Shown here: positions 35,720 through 42,560 of the stretch, one piece after another
Position numbering within the stretch: position 1 is the first letter of the stretch
How the letters are laid out: every line of letters starts with the position of its first letter
From: Acidobacteriota bacterium
GTDB taxonomy: Bacteria > Acidobacteriota > Vicinamibacteria > Vicinamibacterales > UBA2999
Length of the DNA: 50,520 nt
Assembly (NCBI GenBank): GCA_027622905.1
Contig: JAQBVV010000006.1
Span: 1-50,520, forward strand
Reading direction: 5' to 3'
The notes under the pieces: model-generated
Told to the model about the DNA's origin: nothing
Seen by the model: only the letters and a program-made list of their open reading frames with translations
The model's database searches: none
Made by a program: the position numbers and the translations under genes

Positions 35720-36688
35720 TCAGCGCGGCGTGAAACGGACGTCCCCGCAGGGATCCGGTCGCGGGATCCGAGGCGTGAACACGACGTAGTCGTATTCCGG
35801 CGCGCTATCAGAGACGCCATCAGAGACGCCGTCAGAGGCGTAGTCGGTCGGCGCCAATTTGTCGGCGTCCACTTCGATGAACCCCACCACCCGCACATCA
35901 TCACCCTGCGGATACTGCGCCAGGTAGTGCGGCACGCCGAAATCGCGGCGGACGTGGCCGTTGCCGGCAATGAGCACGGCCGGGGCATGCGCTTGCAGGG
36001 TCTGCGCCATGATGGCGTCGCGGGCGCGCTGCGCGGCGACGATGCCGGGCAGGATGCTCGGCGGCGCTTTGCCGCAATGACCGTCCTCTATCACCTGGTC
36101 CAGTTTGAGACGGGCGGCATCGGGCAGTGGTTGGTCCAGGTGCAACGCGCTGACGACAGCCTCGCCAACTACTGCGGCGGCGCCCTCGGTGGATACGCGG
36201 AAGGCATCGGCGCGCGACAGATTGGCTGCGACGATCGGCAGTCGGTGATCCAGTGCGAGGCGAACGATCGGTTCGTAATAGAACCAGTTCCAGCCTTGCG
36301 CATCGACGCGGCCCGCCGTCTTCAGCAACTCCGGTGTCGGTGCGGGCTCGTTCTGCACGCGTTCCAGCGCGGGCTGGTGTTCGCGGTCGAACTGCTCCAT
36401 GGCGATGGCCGGGCGGCGGCCATCGCGGACCAGGGCGGCGAGCACGTCGCGGCGCAGCCGATGATGTTCGCCGTTGTCGTGTACCTCGCCGAGCAGCACG
36501 AAGCGTGCGCGCGCCAGGCGGCGCTCCAGTTCGGTCGTTGATATCCAATCCTGTCCACGGGTATCCCAGATGCGTCCGGAGAGTGGATGCGCGGCCGCGT
36601 CGGCCCCGGCCTGCGTCATCACCGGGCGCGGTGCGTATGCCGTCATCAGCAGGCACAGCAGTGCGAGCCAGCAAGCGTTCGGCGTCAT
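35720..36688 (-). CDS. ChaN-like haem-binding/uptake protein (Tiki superfamily)
   Basis: 322 aa from the ATG giving MTPNACWLALLC; an in-frame ATG at 36718 adds ten residues. Signal peptide about residues 1-26. ChaN-type core: FVLLGEVHDNGEHHRLRRDVL (metal/haem-site His and Glu), PAIAMEQFDREHQPAL, WNWFYYEPIVRLAL, LPIVAANLSR, LIAGNGHVRRDFGVPHYL. Related Campylobacter ChaN binds haem and lies at the outer membrane. Three 12-bp units (35807-35842) encode the near-C-terminal SDGVSDGVSDS. No iron operator was recognised upstream. Confidence 0.82.
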   Translation of the reverse strand: MTPNACWLALLCLLMTAYAPRPVMTQAGADAAAHPLSGRIWDTRGQDWISTTELERRLARARFVLLGEVHDNGEHHRLRRDVLAALVRDGRRPAIAMEQFDREHQPALERVQNEPAPTPELLKTAGRVDAQGWNWFYYEPIVRLALDHRLPIVAANLSRADAFRVSTEGAAAVVGEAVVSALHLDQPLPDAARLKLDQVIEDGHCGKAPPSILPGIVAAQRARDAIMAQTLQAHAPAVLIAGNGHVRRDFGVPHYLAQYPQGDDVRVVGFIEVDADKLAPTDYASDGVSDGVSDSAPEYDYVVFTPRIPRPDPCGDVRFTPR

Positions 36689-36718
36689 GGAAACGTGGAA
36701 ATGCCGTGAAATATTCAT

Positions 36719-37694
36719 CAGGATGAGTAGCCCTCCCCCATTCCGCCTTCGCCAAGCTTGGCGAGCACCCGATAGGGACCAATGATTCGCCCAATCATCG
36801 GCGATTCCTCCCCTTGGCTACGGCGGACGCGCCGAACGCCCGCGCGGACGAAGGCGGGCCCGCCCACACCGATCCGGGCAGCGCTCTCCTACGGCCGAGG
36901 TAAGTGCCGGAAACGAGCGCCAACCTGCTGGAGTATACGGGCTAGAGGAGCTGCGGGCGAGATAGGCCCTGAGGAAGCCCGCCTCCGGAACCGCAATACC
37001 GTACCGTCGCCGCTGGACTGCCCTCGTCCGGCGGCCGTTCGGAGCCCGGCGACGCCTGCTAACCTGGACATCGATCGCAGCGATTCCTCGCCGCGAGTTC
37101 GGTCTCCACGATCCGTGACATGTGAATCAGCTATGCCGGTGCATGCCGTGATGGCTGGCGTTGGAAAGAGGTACTACTCGCGGCGGGAGCGGCAGGGTTC
37201 GAGCGGAGATCGATGTCCCGACGGACGGAGCCGGACGCCGGACGAGGGCGGGCCAACGGCGTGCACGGGCTCACATGAACGCGATGCAGCAAGGCGCGCA
37301 ACCGCAGCTTCACGTCCCGTAACAGCAACATGGCCTCACGCGCGTCAGCTTCATCGACCTCCGTCGCTTGCCGGGTCCAGGCTGGCGACCGGCACCAAAG
37401 TTCCGTTGTGTTCCGTGGCCACTGCGCCCACGATGACGCCATGAGCGTATGGAACGCGTGGGCCAAACAACCCACCGTCCTGGCCGTCGGCGACCTCTGA
37501 CAGGCGTCGGCGGCCGCGCTCATGCCACGAACCGGCGACCGTCTCGGTGGGCGGTCCGCCCAGAGCCAGCCGCGCTTCCGTTCCGACTCGGCATCACCGT
37601 GGCGCTCGCGTCGGGCGCTGGGAATGAAGAATGTCAGGTCGACGCCGCTCCGCCGTCTGTCGGGCGCGAGTGATCCAGCTCCACCTCGGCATCG
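36719..37694. other. About 1 kb without a recognisable gene
   Basis: Open frames exist on both strands but are Arg/Ser/Pro-rich with no familiar motif, as expected of shadow frames in GC-rich DNA. One perfect 14-bp palindrome, CGCCAAGCTTGGCG (36750-36763), lies upstream of the ChaN gene. No tRNA, terminator or repeat copy is seen. Composition is similar to its neighbours, so it may be decayed coding DNA. Confidence 0.6.
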
Positions 37695-38160
37695 ATGAAC
37701 GTCGCGTCCAGCGCCGTCAGCGGCAGGGCGGTTGATCCACACCGCAGTGCGACGTGTCGTTCCAGCGAGATCGGAAACCCGTTGAACGGCGTCTGCCGGT
37801 TCAAGAAGTGGGCGCCGCGGCTTCTGCCCACCGGCGATCGGATGTCGCTGGCGCTCGAGATGACGGCGGAACCGCAGAAGGCAGCCCTTCGGATACTGTC
37901 GGAGAGGGTGTTCGAGATCCAGGTAGGGCCGGTCGCCGGGCCGATCCGCACCGAGGAGCTGGCTCCACCCGTGGGCGTCCCGTTCATCAAGCAGGTCTCG
38001 ATGCGCGGAGTCACCCTCGCCAACGGCGCCGTCTTCGTGCACGTCCGGGTGACGCTGCACCCACCTGCCGGCGCCAATCTTCGTGTTGCTGGTCGCGTCG
38101 TGTACGCGGATGTCGCGGCGGCGCGCCCGCCGCTGCAGACGCGTCCATCGGCGCACAATC
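37695..38160 (+). CDS. Possible coding remnant, no recognised family
   Basis: The plus frame from ATG 37695 is open to 38561, but only about the first 155 codons look coding: third positions are mostly G/C, first positions intermediate and second positions lowest, the pattern of real genes here. The opposing minus frame is Ser/Thr-rich, as shadows of plus-strand genes usually are. Readable stretches include MSLALEMTAEPQKAAL, RILSERVFEIQVGPVAGPI and GAVFVHVRVTLHPPAG. Beyond about 38160 the frame runs antisense to a hydrolase fragment. I do not recognise the family, and no ribosome site is evident; it may be a decayed gene. Confidence 0.25.
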
Positions 38161-38161
38161 C

Positions 38162-38623
38162 TCAGTTCGATAGCGCCCTCGCGAAATCCGCTACTGCCGT
38201 GCTGAACGCTTCCGGCTGCTCGATCGGGCTCAGGTGCCCTGCATTCGGGATGATGACCAGCTGCGCGCCCTCGATCATCTGCGCCATCATCTGCGAGTCC
38301 GCGGGCGGCGCCAGTGCATCCTCCTCACCCACCACGATCAGGGTCGGACACGTGATGTGCGCCAGTGTCGGCGTCGAATCCGGCCGCGCGGCAAGTCCCA
38401 GCACATCGCCAACGTATCCGTTGACCGGGGTGAAAGCCATGATCGCGCGAACGTGCTCCACGATATCCGGGTTTCGGGCATTGACTGGAGCCAGCATGCG
38501 CGGTGCCATGGCAGCTGCCACGTCCGCAACGCCATCCTTGATTATCGCCTGCGCGGTGTAGTGGCGGCCCAGCTTCGCTTCAGCTGCGCGGACGCGCGCG
38601 CGTCCGCTATCGGCGGACGGTCT
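38162..38623 (-). pseudogene. Alpha/beta hydrolase, 5' third missing
   Basis: About 153 codons are homologous to the C-terminal part of alpha/beta-hydrolases (usually about 260 aa). The lid region reads RPSADSGRARVRAAEA, KDGVADVAAAMAPRMLAP; then CPTLIVVGEEDALAPP with the catalytic Asp and IIPNAGHLSPIEQP with the catalytic His. The nucleophile-elbow Ser and everything before it are absent. Homology begins inside the last codons of the upstream TPR gene, in another frame, marking a deletion join near 38620. A GTG at 38521 could start a short product, but it could not be catalytic. Confidence 0.75.
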
Positions 38624-39089
38624 GGAGGATGGACTCGACGCGTGGCCGCTCCGGCGCGTCGGGAGCCAGACGGACGAACGCCTCGAATCGGATGATCATC
38701 AGGTCGGCACGATCGATCTCGTTGTAGGCCAGCCCGGCCTGATAGTACGCGTACGCGCGATTCGGATCGGCCGCGATGCATCGGTCCAGTGTGTCGGCCG
38801 CGGACGCATACTCCCCGCGCAGCAGCTGTCCGCGTCCGTTCTCACACAACGCATCGACCGCCGTTGACTGCGAGGCTGTCTGCGCGACCGCACCGGTACT
38901 CGCGGCAGGCGCCGTCGCAGGCTGGCTCCGACCGGCGCATGCCGTCGTTGACAGCAGCAGGACCAGGAGCCACAACGGGACCGCGGCACGCGTGCGCGCC
39001 CGCCTTCGTCCTGCCTTGACCGTCCAGGTGAGGCGCGGCGACGTCGCGACGCGAACGATTGAATTGCCTCCACGAGACTGCTGACGCAT
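38607..39089 (-). CDS. TPR-containing lipoprotein
   Basis: 160 aa from the ATG giving MRQQSRGGNS (an earlier ATG at 39218 would run through a tandem repeat). A long basic n-region, then VPLWLLVLLLSTTAC as hydrophobic core and lipobox, predicts a lipid-anchored protein. After a Thr/Ala/Ser linker come two tetratricopeptide-like helices pairs: GRGQLLRGEYASAADTLDRCIAADPNRA and YAYYQAGLAYNEIDRADLMIIRFEAFVRLAPDAPE, seen in parts. A protein-protein interaction role in the envelope is likely; the partner is unknown. The C-terminus runs into a hydrolase remnant. Confidence 0.75.
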   Translation of the reverse strand: MRQQSRGGNSIVRVATSPRLTWTVKAGRRRARTRAAVPLWLLVLLLSTTACAGRSQPATAPAASTGAVAQTASQSTAVDALCENGRGQLLRGEYASAADTLDRCIAADPNRAYAYYQAGLAYNEIDRADLMIIRFEAFVRLAPDAPERPRVESILQTVRR

Positions 39090-39194
39090 ACGACCTCCAC
39101 AACTCCGCGTGACCGTTCCGCGGCCGCCGGGGCTCACGGGTACCGCTTGTTGATCGTAGTGCAATGACAGTGCCATGGCGGGCGCCCCCCTCCG

Positions 39195-39285
39195 CGCGAC
39201 GCCACCCAGCGACGCCACCCAGCGACGCCGTCCAGCGACGCCTACCAGTGACGCCTACCAGTGGCACCGTCCAGCGCCGCCGTCG
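39195..39285. repeat. Seven-unit 13-bp tandem repeat (minisatellite)
   Basis: Unit AGCGACGCCACCC with variants (GTCC, TACC endings), seven copies in register: 39195, 39208, 39221, 39234, 39247, 39260, 39273. The first units are most alike and the last drift. Thirteen is not a multiple of three, so it is not a coding repeat. It ends about 106 bp upstream of the TPR lipoprotein start, where copy-number change could alter promoter spacing. Confidence 0.85.
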
Positions 39286-39346
39286 AGTGGGATTTCTATG
39301 AACCGGCGGTGCCAATTTGCCGCCTCACCGCCTCACATCCGCTTTG

Positions 39347-39447
39347 GAGCGTTTTTCGATTCGGTGGAGACCGAGAACCGCGGGAAAGCGCTTTTCGAAA
39401 AGGCCTGGTTCCTGCGAGAAGCCCTAGACCGAATCGAAAATCGCGCT
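39347..39447. repeat. Dispersed palindromic repeat, family A, copy 2 (complete)
   Basis: About 101 bp with inverted ends: AGCGTTTTTCGATTCGGT (39348-39365) and ACCGAATCGAAAATCGCGCT (39428-39447), differing by a 2-bp indel and few mismatches. The interior carries CGGGAAAGCGCTTTTCGAAAAGG. It matches 25026-25109 over its first 84 bp. It touches the next element at 39446. Non-coding. Confidence 0.82.
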
Positions 39448-39632
39448 AGTACTCCTTTGTCAGATTCCGAGACTTGCCATGAGGTGGGGGCATGTCCGGA
39501 GCGAAACCGTAGTCAACGTAAGCGCGAAGCGAGTCTGATTGCCTCTGTACAGGCACGGCCCCCCTCGAGCTGAGCCGGTTTCGTGGAGGACATGCCCACA
39601 CCTCATGCGGCGTTCTGACAAAGTAGTACTAG
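39446..39632. mobile_element. 187-bp palindromic MITE-like element (family C)
   Basis: Outer inverted repeats CTAGTACTCCTTTGTCAGA (39446-39464) and its complement at 39614-39632 match at 18 of 19; inner inverted repeats 39478-39497 and 39588-39607 (CATGAGGTGGGGGCATGTCC type) match at 19 of 20. Almost the whole element can fold into one hairpin. Ends resemble family B in starting TAGT and containing TCAGA. The right end overlaps the TAG stop (39629-39631) of the Crp/Fnr remnant. No open frame inside. Confidence 0.82.
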
Positions 39633-40156
39633 TCGTGCAGTACGACCGTCAGGAGGGACTCGTTGACCTTGATGCCGCCGTTGTATTCGATGAAGCCGAG
39701 GTCCCGGAACTTGTTCATGAAGAAGTTGATGCGGGGGCGGGTTGTACCCACCATTTCGGCGAGCGTCTCCTGCGACATTTTCGGCAAAGGGAGCAGCTTG
39801 CCCAGTGTGCCGTAGCGGGCGAGGAGGAGCAGGGTGCGCGCGAGGCGTTTCTCGCTCGAGTTGAACAGCTGATCGACAAGGTCCTCCTCGATCCGGATGT
39901 TGCGTGCGAGCATGTGCACGAGGAACCGGTCCGCCAGATCGCGCTCCGCGCGCAACACCTCGAGCATCCTGGACTTCGCGATGACCATGGCCGCGCTCTC
40001 GCTCAGCGCTGACGCGGATGCCATGCGCCGCGGTTGCCCGGCGAGACACCCCTCGCCGAAAAAGTCACCAGGGCCCAGAAGCGCCACCACCGCCTCTTTG
40101 CCGCTCGGCGACACCACCGAGAGCTTGACGCTACGGAAAAAGACCGTGCATGGCAA
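39629..40156 (-). pseudogene. Crp/Fnr-family regulator lacking its N-terminal third of the sensor domain
   Basis: 175 codons starting with TTG directly after an in-frame TGA. The C-terminal part is well preserved: VSPSGKEAVVALLGPGDFFGEGCLAGQPRRMA (end of the cyclic-nucleotide-binding barrel), the dimer helix LVHMLARNIRIEEDLVDQLFNSSEKRLARTLLLLA, and the helix-turn-helix MSQETLAEMVGTTRPRINFFMNKFRDLGFI, ending VVLHD. Relatives have about 45-50 more residues at the start, of which only a scar (TVFFRSVKLSV) is left. No start codon of quality or ribosome site is present. Probably inactive, though the DNA-binding domain is intact. Confidence 0.75.
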
Positions 40157-40258
40157 TCAGCCTGACGTCCGCCAGCCGCCGGACCCAGCCCATCGAACAG
40201 ACCACGAAGAACCAGCTAAAATAGAGCATGCGTTCTTTGCCATCGGAGGAGCGGCACC

Positions 40259-40948
40259 ATGTTCTTTGATCCCCTCTATCTGTTGTTCGTACTCCCCGGC
40301 CTCGGACTGTCCCTGTGGGCCAGCGCCCGGGTGAAAAGCTCGTTCAAGAAGTATTCGAAGGTGCGCACCGCCCGCGGGTTGACGGGCGCGGAAGCCGCCC
40401 AGGTGCTACTTCGCGGCGCCGGCATCACGAATGTGAAGATCGTGCGCTCCCACGGCGTGCTGTCGGACCACTACAACCCGGTCTCCAAGACGCTCGCGCT
40501 CTCGGAGTCCGTCTACGGGTCGGACTCGGTTGCGGCCGTGGGTGTGGCGACGCACGAGGCCGGACACGCCATTCAGCACGCCCGACACTACGCGCCGCTC
40601 TGGGTCCGTTCTGCGCTGGTGCCCACGGCGAACATCGGCTCCAGCATCGGCTACTTCGTGATGATGATCGGCGTCTTCATGGCGTCGACCAACATGGTGC
40701 TGGTCGGCGCTGTGCTGTTCTCGACCGTGCTGCTCTTCCAGGTCGTCACGCTGCCCGTCGAGTTCAACGCCTCCAACCGCGCCAAGGCGCTGGTTGTCGA
40801 GTACGGCATCGTCACGGCGCAGGAACGCAAGGGGGTGGACGCGGTGTTGAACGCGGCAGCGTTGACCTACGTGGCCGCCGCCGTCAGCACGTTGCTGACG
40901 CTGCTGTATTTCCTGTGGCGTTCCGGCTTGCTCGGCGGACGGCGCTAG
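40259..40948 (+). CDS. YugP-type integral-membrane zinc metallopeptidase
   Basis: 229 aa. Membrane helices at residues about 3-20, 130-165 and 200-222. Zinc-binding HEAGH sits in VATHEAGHAIQHARHYAP near residues 98-115, as in Bacillus YugP. Typical start MFFDPLYLLFVLPGLGLSLWAS and NPVSKTLALSESVYGSDSVAA; LPVEFNASNRAKALV follows. Substrate unknown. A strong GGAGGAG lies nine bases before the ATG, and TAAAAT (40217-40222) could be its -10. Divergent from the truncated Crp/Fnr gene, whose missing 5' end would have occupied this promoter region. Confidence 0.92.
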   Translation: MFFDPLYLLFVLPGLGLSLWASARVKSSFKKYSKVRTARGLTGAEAAQVLLRGAGITNVKIVRSHGVLSDHYNPVSKTLALSESVYGSDSVAAVGVATHEAGHAIQHARHYAPLWVRSALVPTANIGSSIGYFVMMIGVFMASTNMVLVGAVLFSTVLLFQVVTLPVEFNASNRAKALVVEYGIVTAQERKGVDAVLNAAALTYVAAAVSTLLTLLYFLWRSGLLGGRR

Positions 40949-40973
40949 CGAGACCTGATCGTCGTGCGGGCCT

Positions 40974-41432
40974 TCAGGGCGCGCCGGCTACCTGGGTGCT
41001 CTGGCTGGCCACGCACTGCCACCGGCCGTCGCGAAACACGAAGACATCCATGTAGCGGTAGGTCAGCTCGAGCGCCTGCCCCTGGCTCGGGCCCACCAGA
41101 TGCTGCGTAAACCAGACGACGGCCGTGTCGTCGTACAGGTTGACGGTGAAATCGTCCACCCTGGACGAGTCGATCTGCAGGTTGAAGTTCGCGATCATCT
41201 CCAGTTCCTGCGCTCGATCGACACGCGTGCCGTCACCGTAGGTGGCCATGAATTCTTCGGCCAGGACGTTGGCGATGAAAGCGACATCCTTGCTACGGAA
41301 CGCCTGGTCCCAGTCCCGCTCGAGCTGAATGAGCGTTTCGCGATCCCCCTGCATGGTCCGGGACTGCGCACCGGCGACCGACGTGGCACCGACGGCGACG
41401 ATGACAGCGCAGAGCGCAATACGCCGGATCAT
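40974..41432 (-). CDS. Secreted SnoaL/DUF4440-like (NTF2-fold) protein
   Basis: 152 aa from ATG 41432. Signal peptide MIRRIALCAVIVAVGATSVAGAQ. NTF2-like fold with the DUF4440 pattern: LIQLERDWDQAFRSKDVAFIANVLAEEF, YGDGTRVDRAQELEMI, YDDTAVVWFTQHLVG, YMDVFVFRDGRWQCVASQST. Members are often ligand-binding or ketosteroid-isomerase-like, but no active site is evident. The ATG overlaps the stop of the upstream SDR gene (ATGA), so both are probably co-translated. Convergent with the Zn peptidase. Confidence 0.8.
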   Translation of the reverse strand: MIRRIALCAVIVAVGATSVAGAQSRTMQGDRETLIQLERDWDQAFRSKDVAFIANVLAEEFMATYGDGTRVDRAQELEMIANFNLQIDSSRVDDFTVNLYDDTAVVWFTQHLVGPSQGQALELTYRYMDVFVFRDGRWQCVASQSTQVAGAP

Positions 41433-42031
41433 GACGCCGCGCTCGGATCGATCACCTGCCCGGTGATCGTGCCTTCCACGCTGCTCACGTAGGCCTGCGC
41501 GACGGTCGCCGCGGCCAGGCCGCCATCCGGCGGCCGCCCCAGCTTCACGAGCGTCTCGGTCACCCACGGCGGACTCACGACGTTGACACGGATGCCGCGC
41601 GGCGCCTCGAGCGCAGCCGCCCGGCCGAAACCTTCCAGCCCGGCGTTCACGAGACTCACGGCTCCCGAACCCGGCATCGGGTGTCGCGCCAGGTACCCGG
41701 CCGTCAGCGTGAACGAGCCGCCATCGGCCACCGACGCCAGTCCCAGTCGCACCAGGTTGACCTGCCCCATCAGCTTGTTGGAAAGGCTCAGGTCGAAGTC
41801 CTCGTCCCCGAGTTCGGTCAGTGGCTTGAATGCCGCCCGGCCGGCGGCGCTGACGACGGCGTCGACGCGGCCGACGCGCGCGAAGAGCGCGCGGATCGAC
41901 GACGGATCTGCGATGTCGACCTGCTCGGCCGACTTCTGGACGCTGGCGAGAATCAGCTCGTTCCGCCCGCCCAATGCGGCGGCAACGGCCGAACCGATCG
42001 TGCCGGAGGCACCGACAAGGAGAATACGCAT
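41429..42031 (-). CDS. Short-chain dehydrogenase/reductase family protein, atypical active site
   Basis: 200 aa, at the short end for SDRs. Rossmann start MRILLVGASGTIGSAVAAAL with the glycine-rich loop, then VDIADPSSIRALF, VDAVVSAAGRAAFKPL and SLVNAGLEGFGRAAALEAPRGIRVNVVSPPWV. The usual YxxxK catalytic pair is missing: the region reads YLARHPMPGSGAVSLVNAG. This is known in a subgroup of short bacterial SDRs, so the gene is probably intact. Activity and substrate are uncertain. Overlaps the following secreted-protein gene. Confidence 0.8.
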   Translation of the reverse strand: MRILLVGASGTIGSAVAAALGGRNELILASVQKSAEQVDIADPSSIRALFARVGRVDAVVSAAGRAAFKPLTELGDEDFDLSLSNKLMGQVNLVRLGLASVADGGSFTLTAGYLARHPMPGSGAVSLVNAGLEGFGRAAALEAPRGIRVNVVSPPWVTETLVKLGRPPDGGLAAATVAQAYVSSVEGTITGQVIDPSAAS

Positions 42032-42083
42032 GCCGAAAGCTTATGCCTAAACCACCTGGGGGATCTACCGGGAGGGGATGCTG

Positions 42084-42560
42084 TTATCGAAGCGCGGCGA
42101 GCACCGACTCGGCGCTGCTCACGTCGAACGCCGGGCCATCCTCAACGTCGATCCTGGTCACCGTGCCGTTCTCGACGATGGCCGCGAAACGCTGGTACCG
42201 GAGGCCGAATCCGATCATCGAGCCGTCGAAGTAGTGGCCCAGAGCGCGTGCGAGGTCGCCGTTGCCGTCAGCGACCAACCGGATCGCGTCGCCCACGTGC
42301 TGCTCCCGACCCCAGGCCTCCATCACATGCGCGTCGTTCACCGACACGCAGATGATGTCGTCGATCCCTTTGCCGCGGATCGCGTCGGCATGCGTGACAA
42401 AGCCCGGCAGATGCTGATTCGAACAGGTCGGCGTGAACGCACCCGTGACCGAAAACAGCACCACCTTCTTCCCGCGAAAGAGATCGTCGGTCGTGACGTC
42501 CGACATGTCGGTCGCCTTCAACGTGACGGACGGAATCGTCTCACCTACCCGGATCGGCAT
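42084..42560 (-). CDS. Peroxiredoxin of the Prx5 (thiol-specific antioxidant) type
   Basis: 158 aa, cytoplasmic. Reduces peroxides through the peroxidatic Cys in GAFTPTCSNQHLPGF (residues about 40-54), with the conserved Thr and Pro two and three positions ahead. Other marks are VTTDDLFRGKKVVLFSV, DDIICVSVNDAHVMEAW and GLRYQRFAAIVENG. Only one catalytic Cys is evident, so glutathione or another thiol may complete the cycle. The gene begins 20 bp inside the 3' end of the M16 protease gene on the same strand. Confidence 0.92.
   Translation of the reverse strand: MPIRVGETIPSVTLKATDMSDVTTDDLFRGKKVVLFSVTGAFTPTCSNQHLPGFVTHADAIRGKGIDDIICVSVNDAHVMEAWGREQHVGDAIRLVADGNGDLARALGHYFDGSMIGFGLRYQRFAAIVENGTVTRIDVEDGPAFDVSSAESVLAALR

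Noticed and set aside
35807-35842. Three 12-bp units as a regulatory repeat
   Set aside because: They lie in frame inside the ChaN-like gene and encode a short SDGV repeat, an ordinary coding expansion.
37131-38156. 341-codon minus-strand frame in the gene-poor region
   Set aside because: Very Arg-rich, no known motif, and codon-position composition favours the plus strand over 37695-38160.
39195-39285. 13-bp repeats as a CRISPR remnant
   Set aside because: Units are contiguous, without spacers, and too short.
41429-42031. SDR gene as a pseudogene because YxxxK is missing
   Set aside because: The frame is intact, overlaps its neighbour neatly, and similar SDRs without that pair exist.
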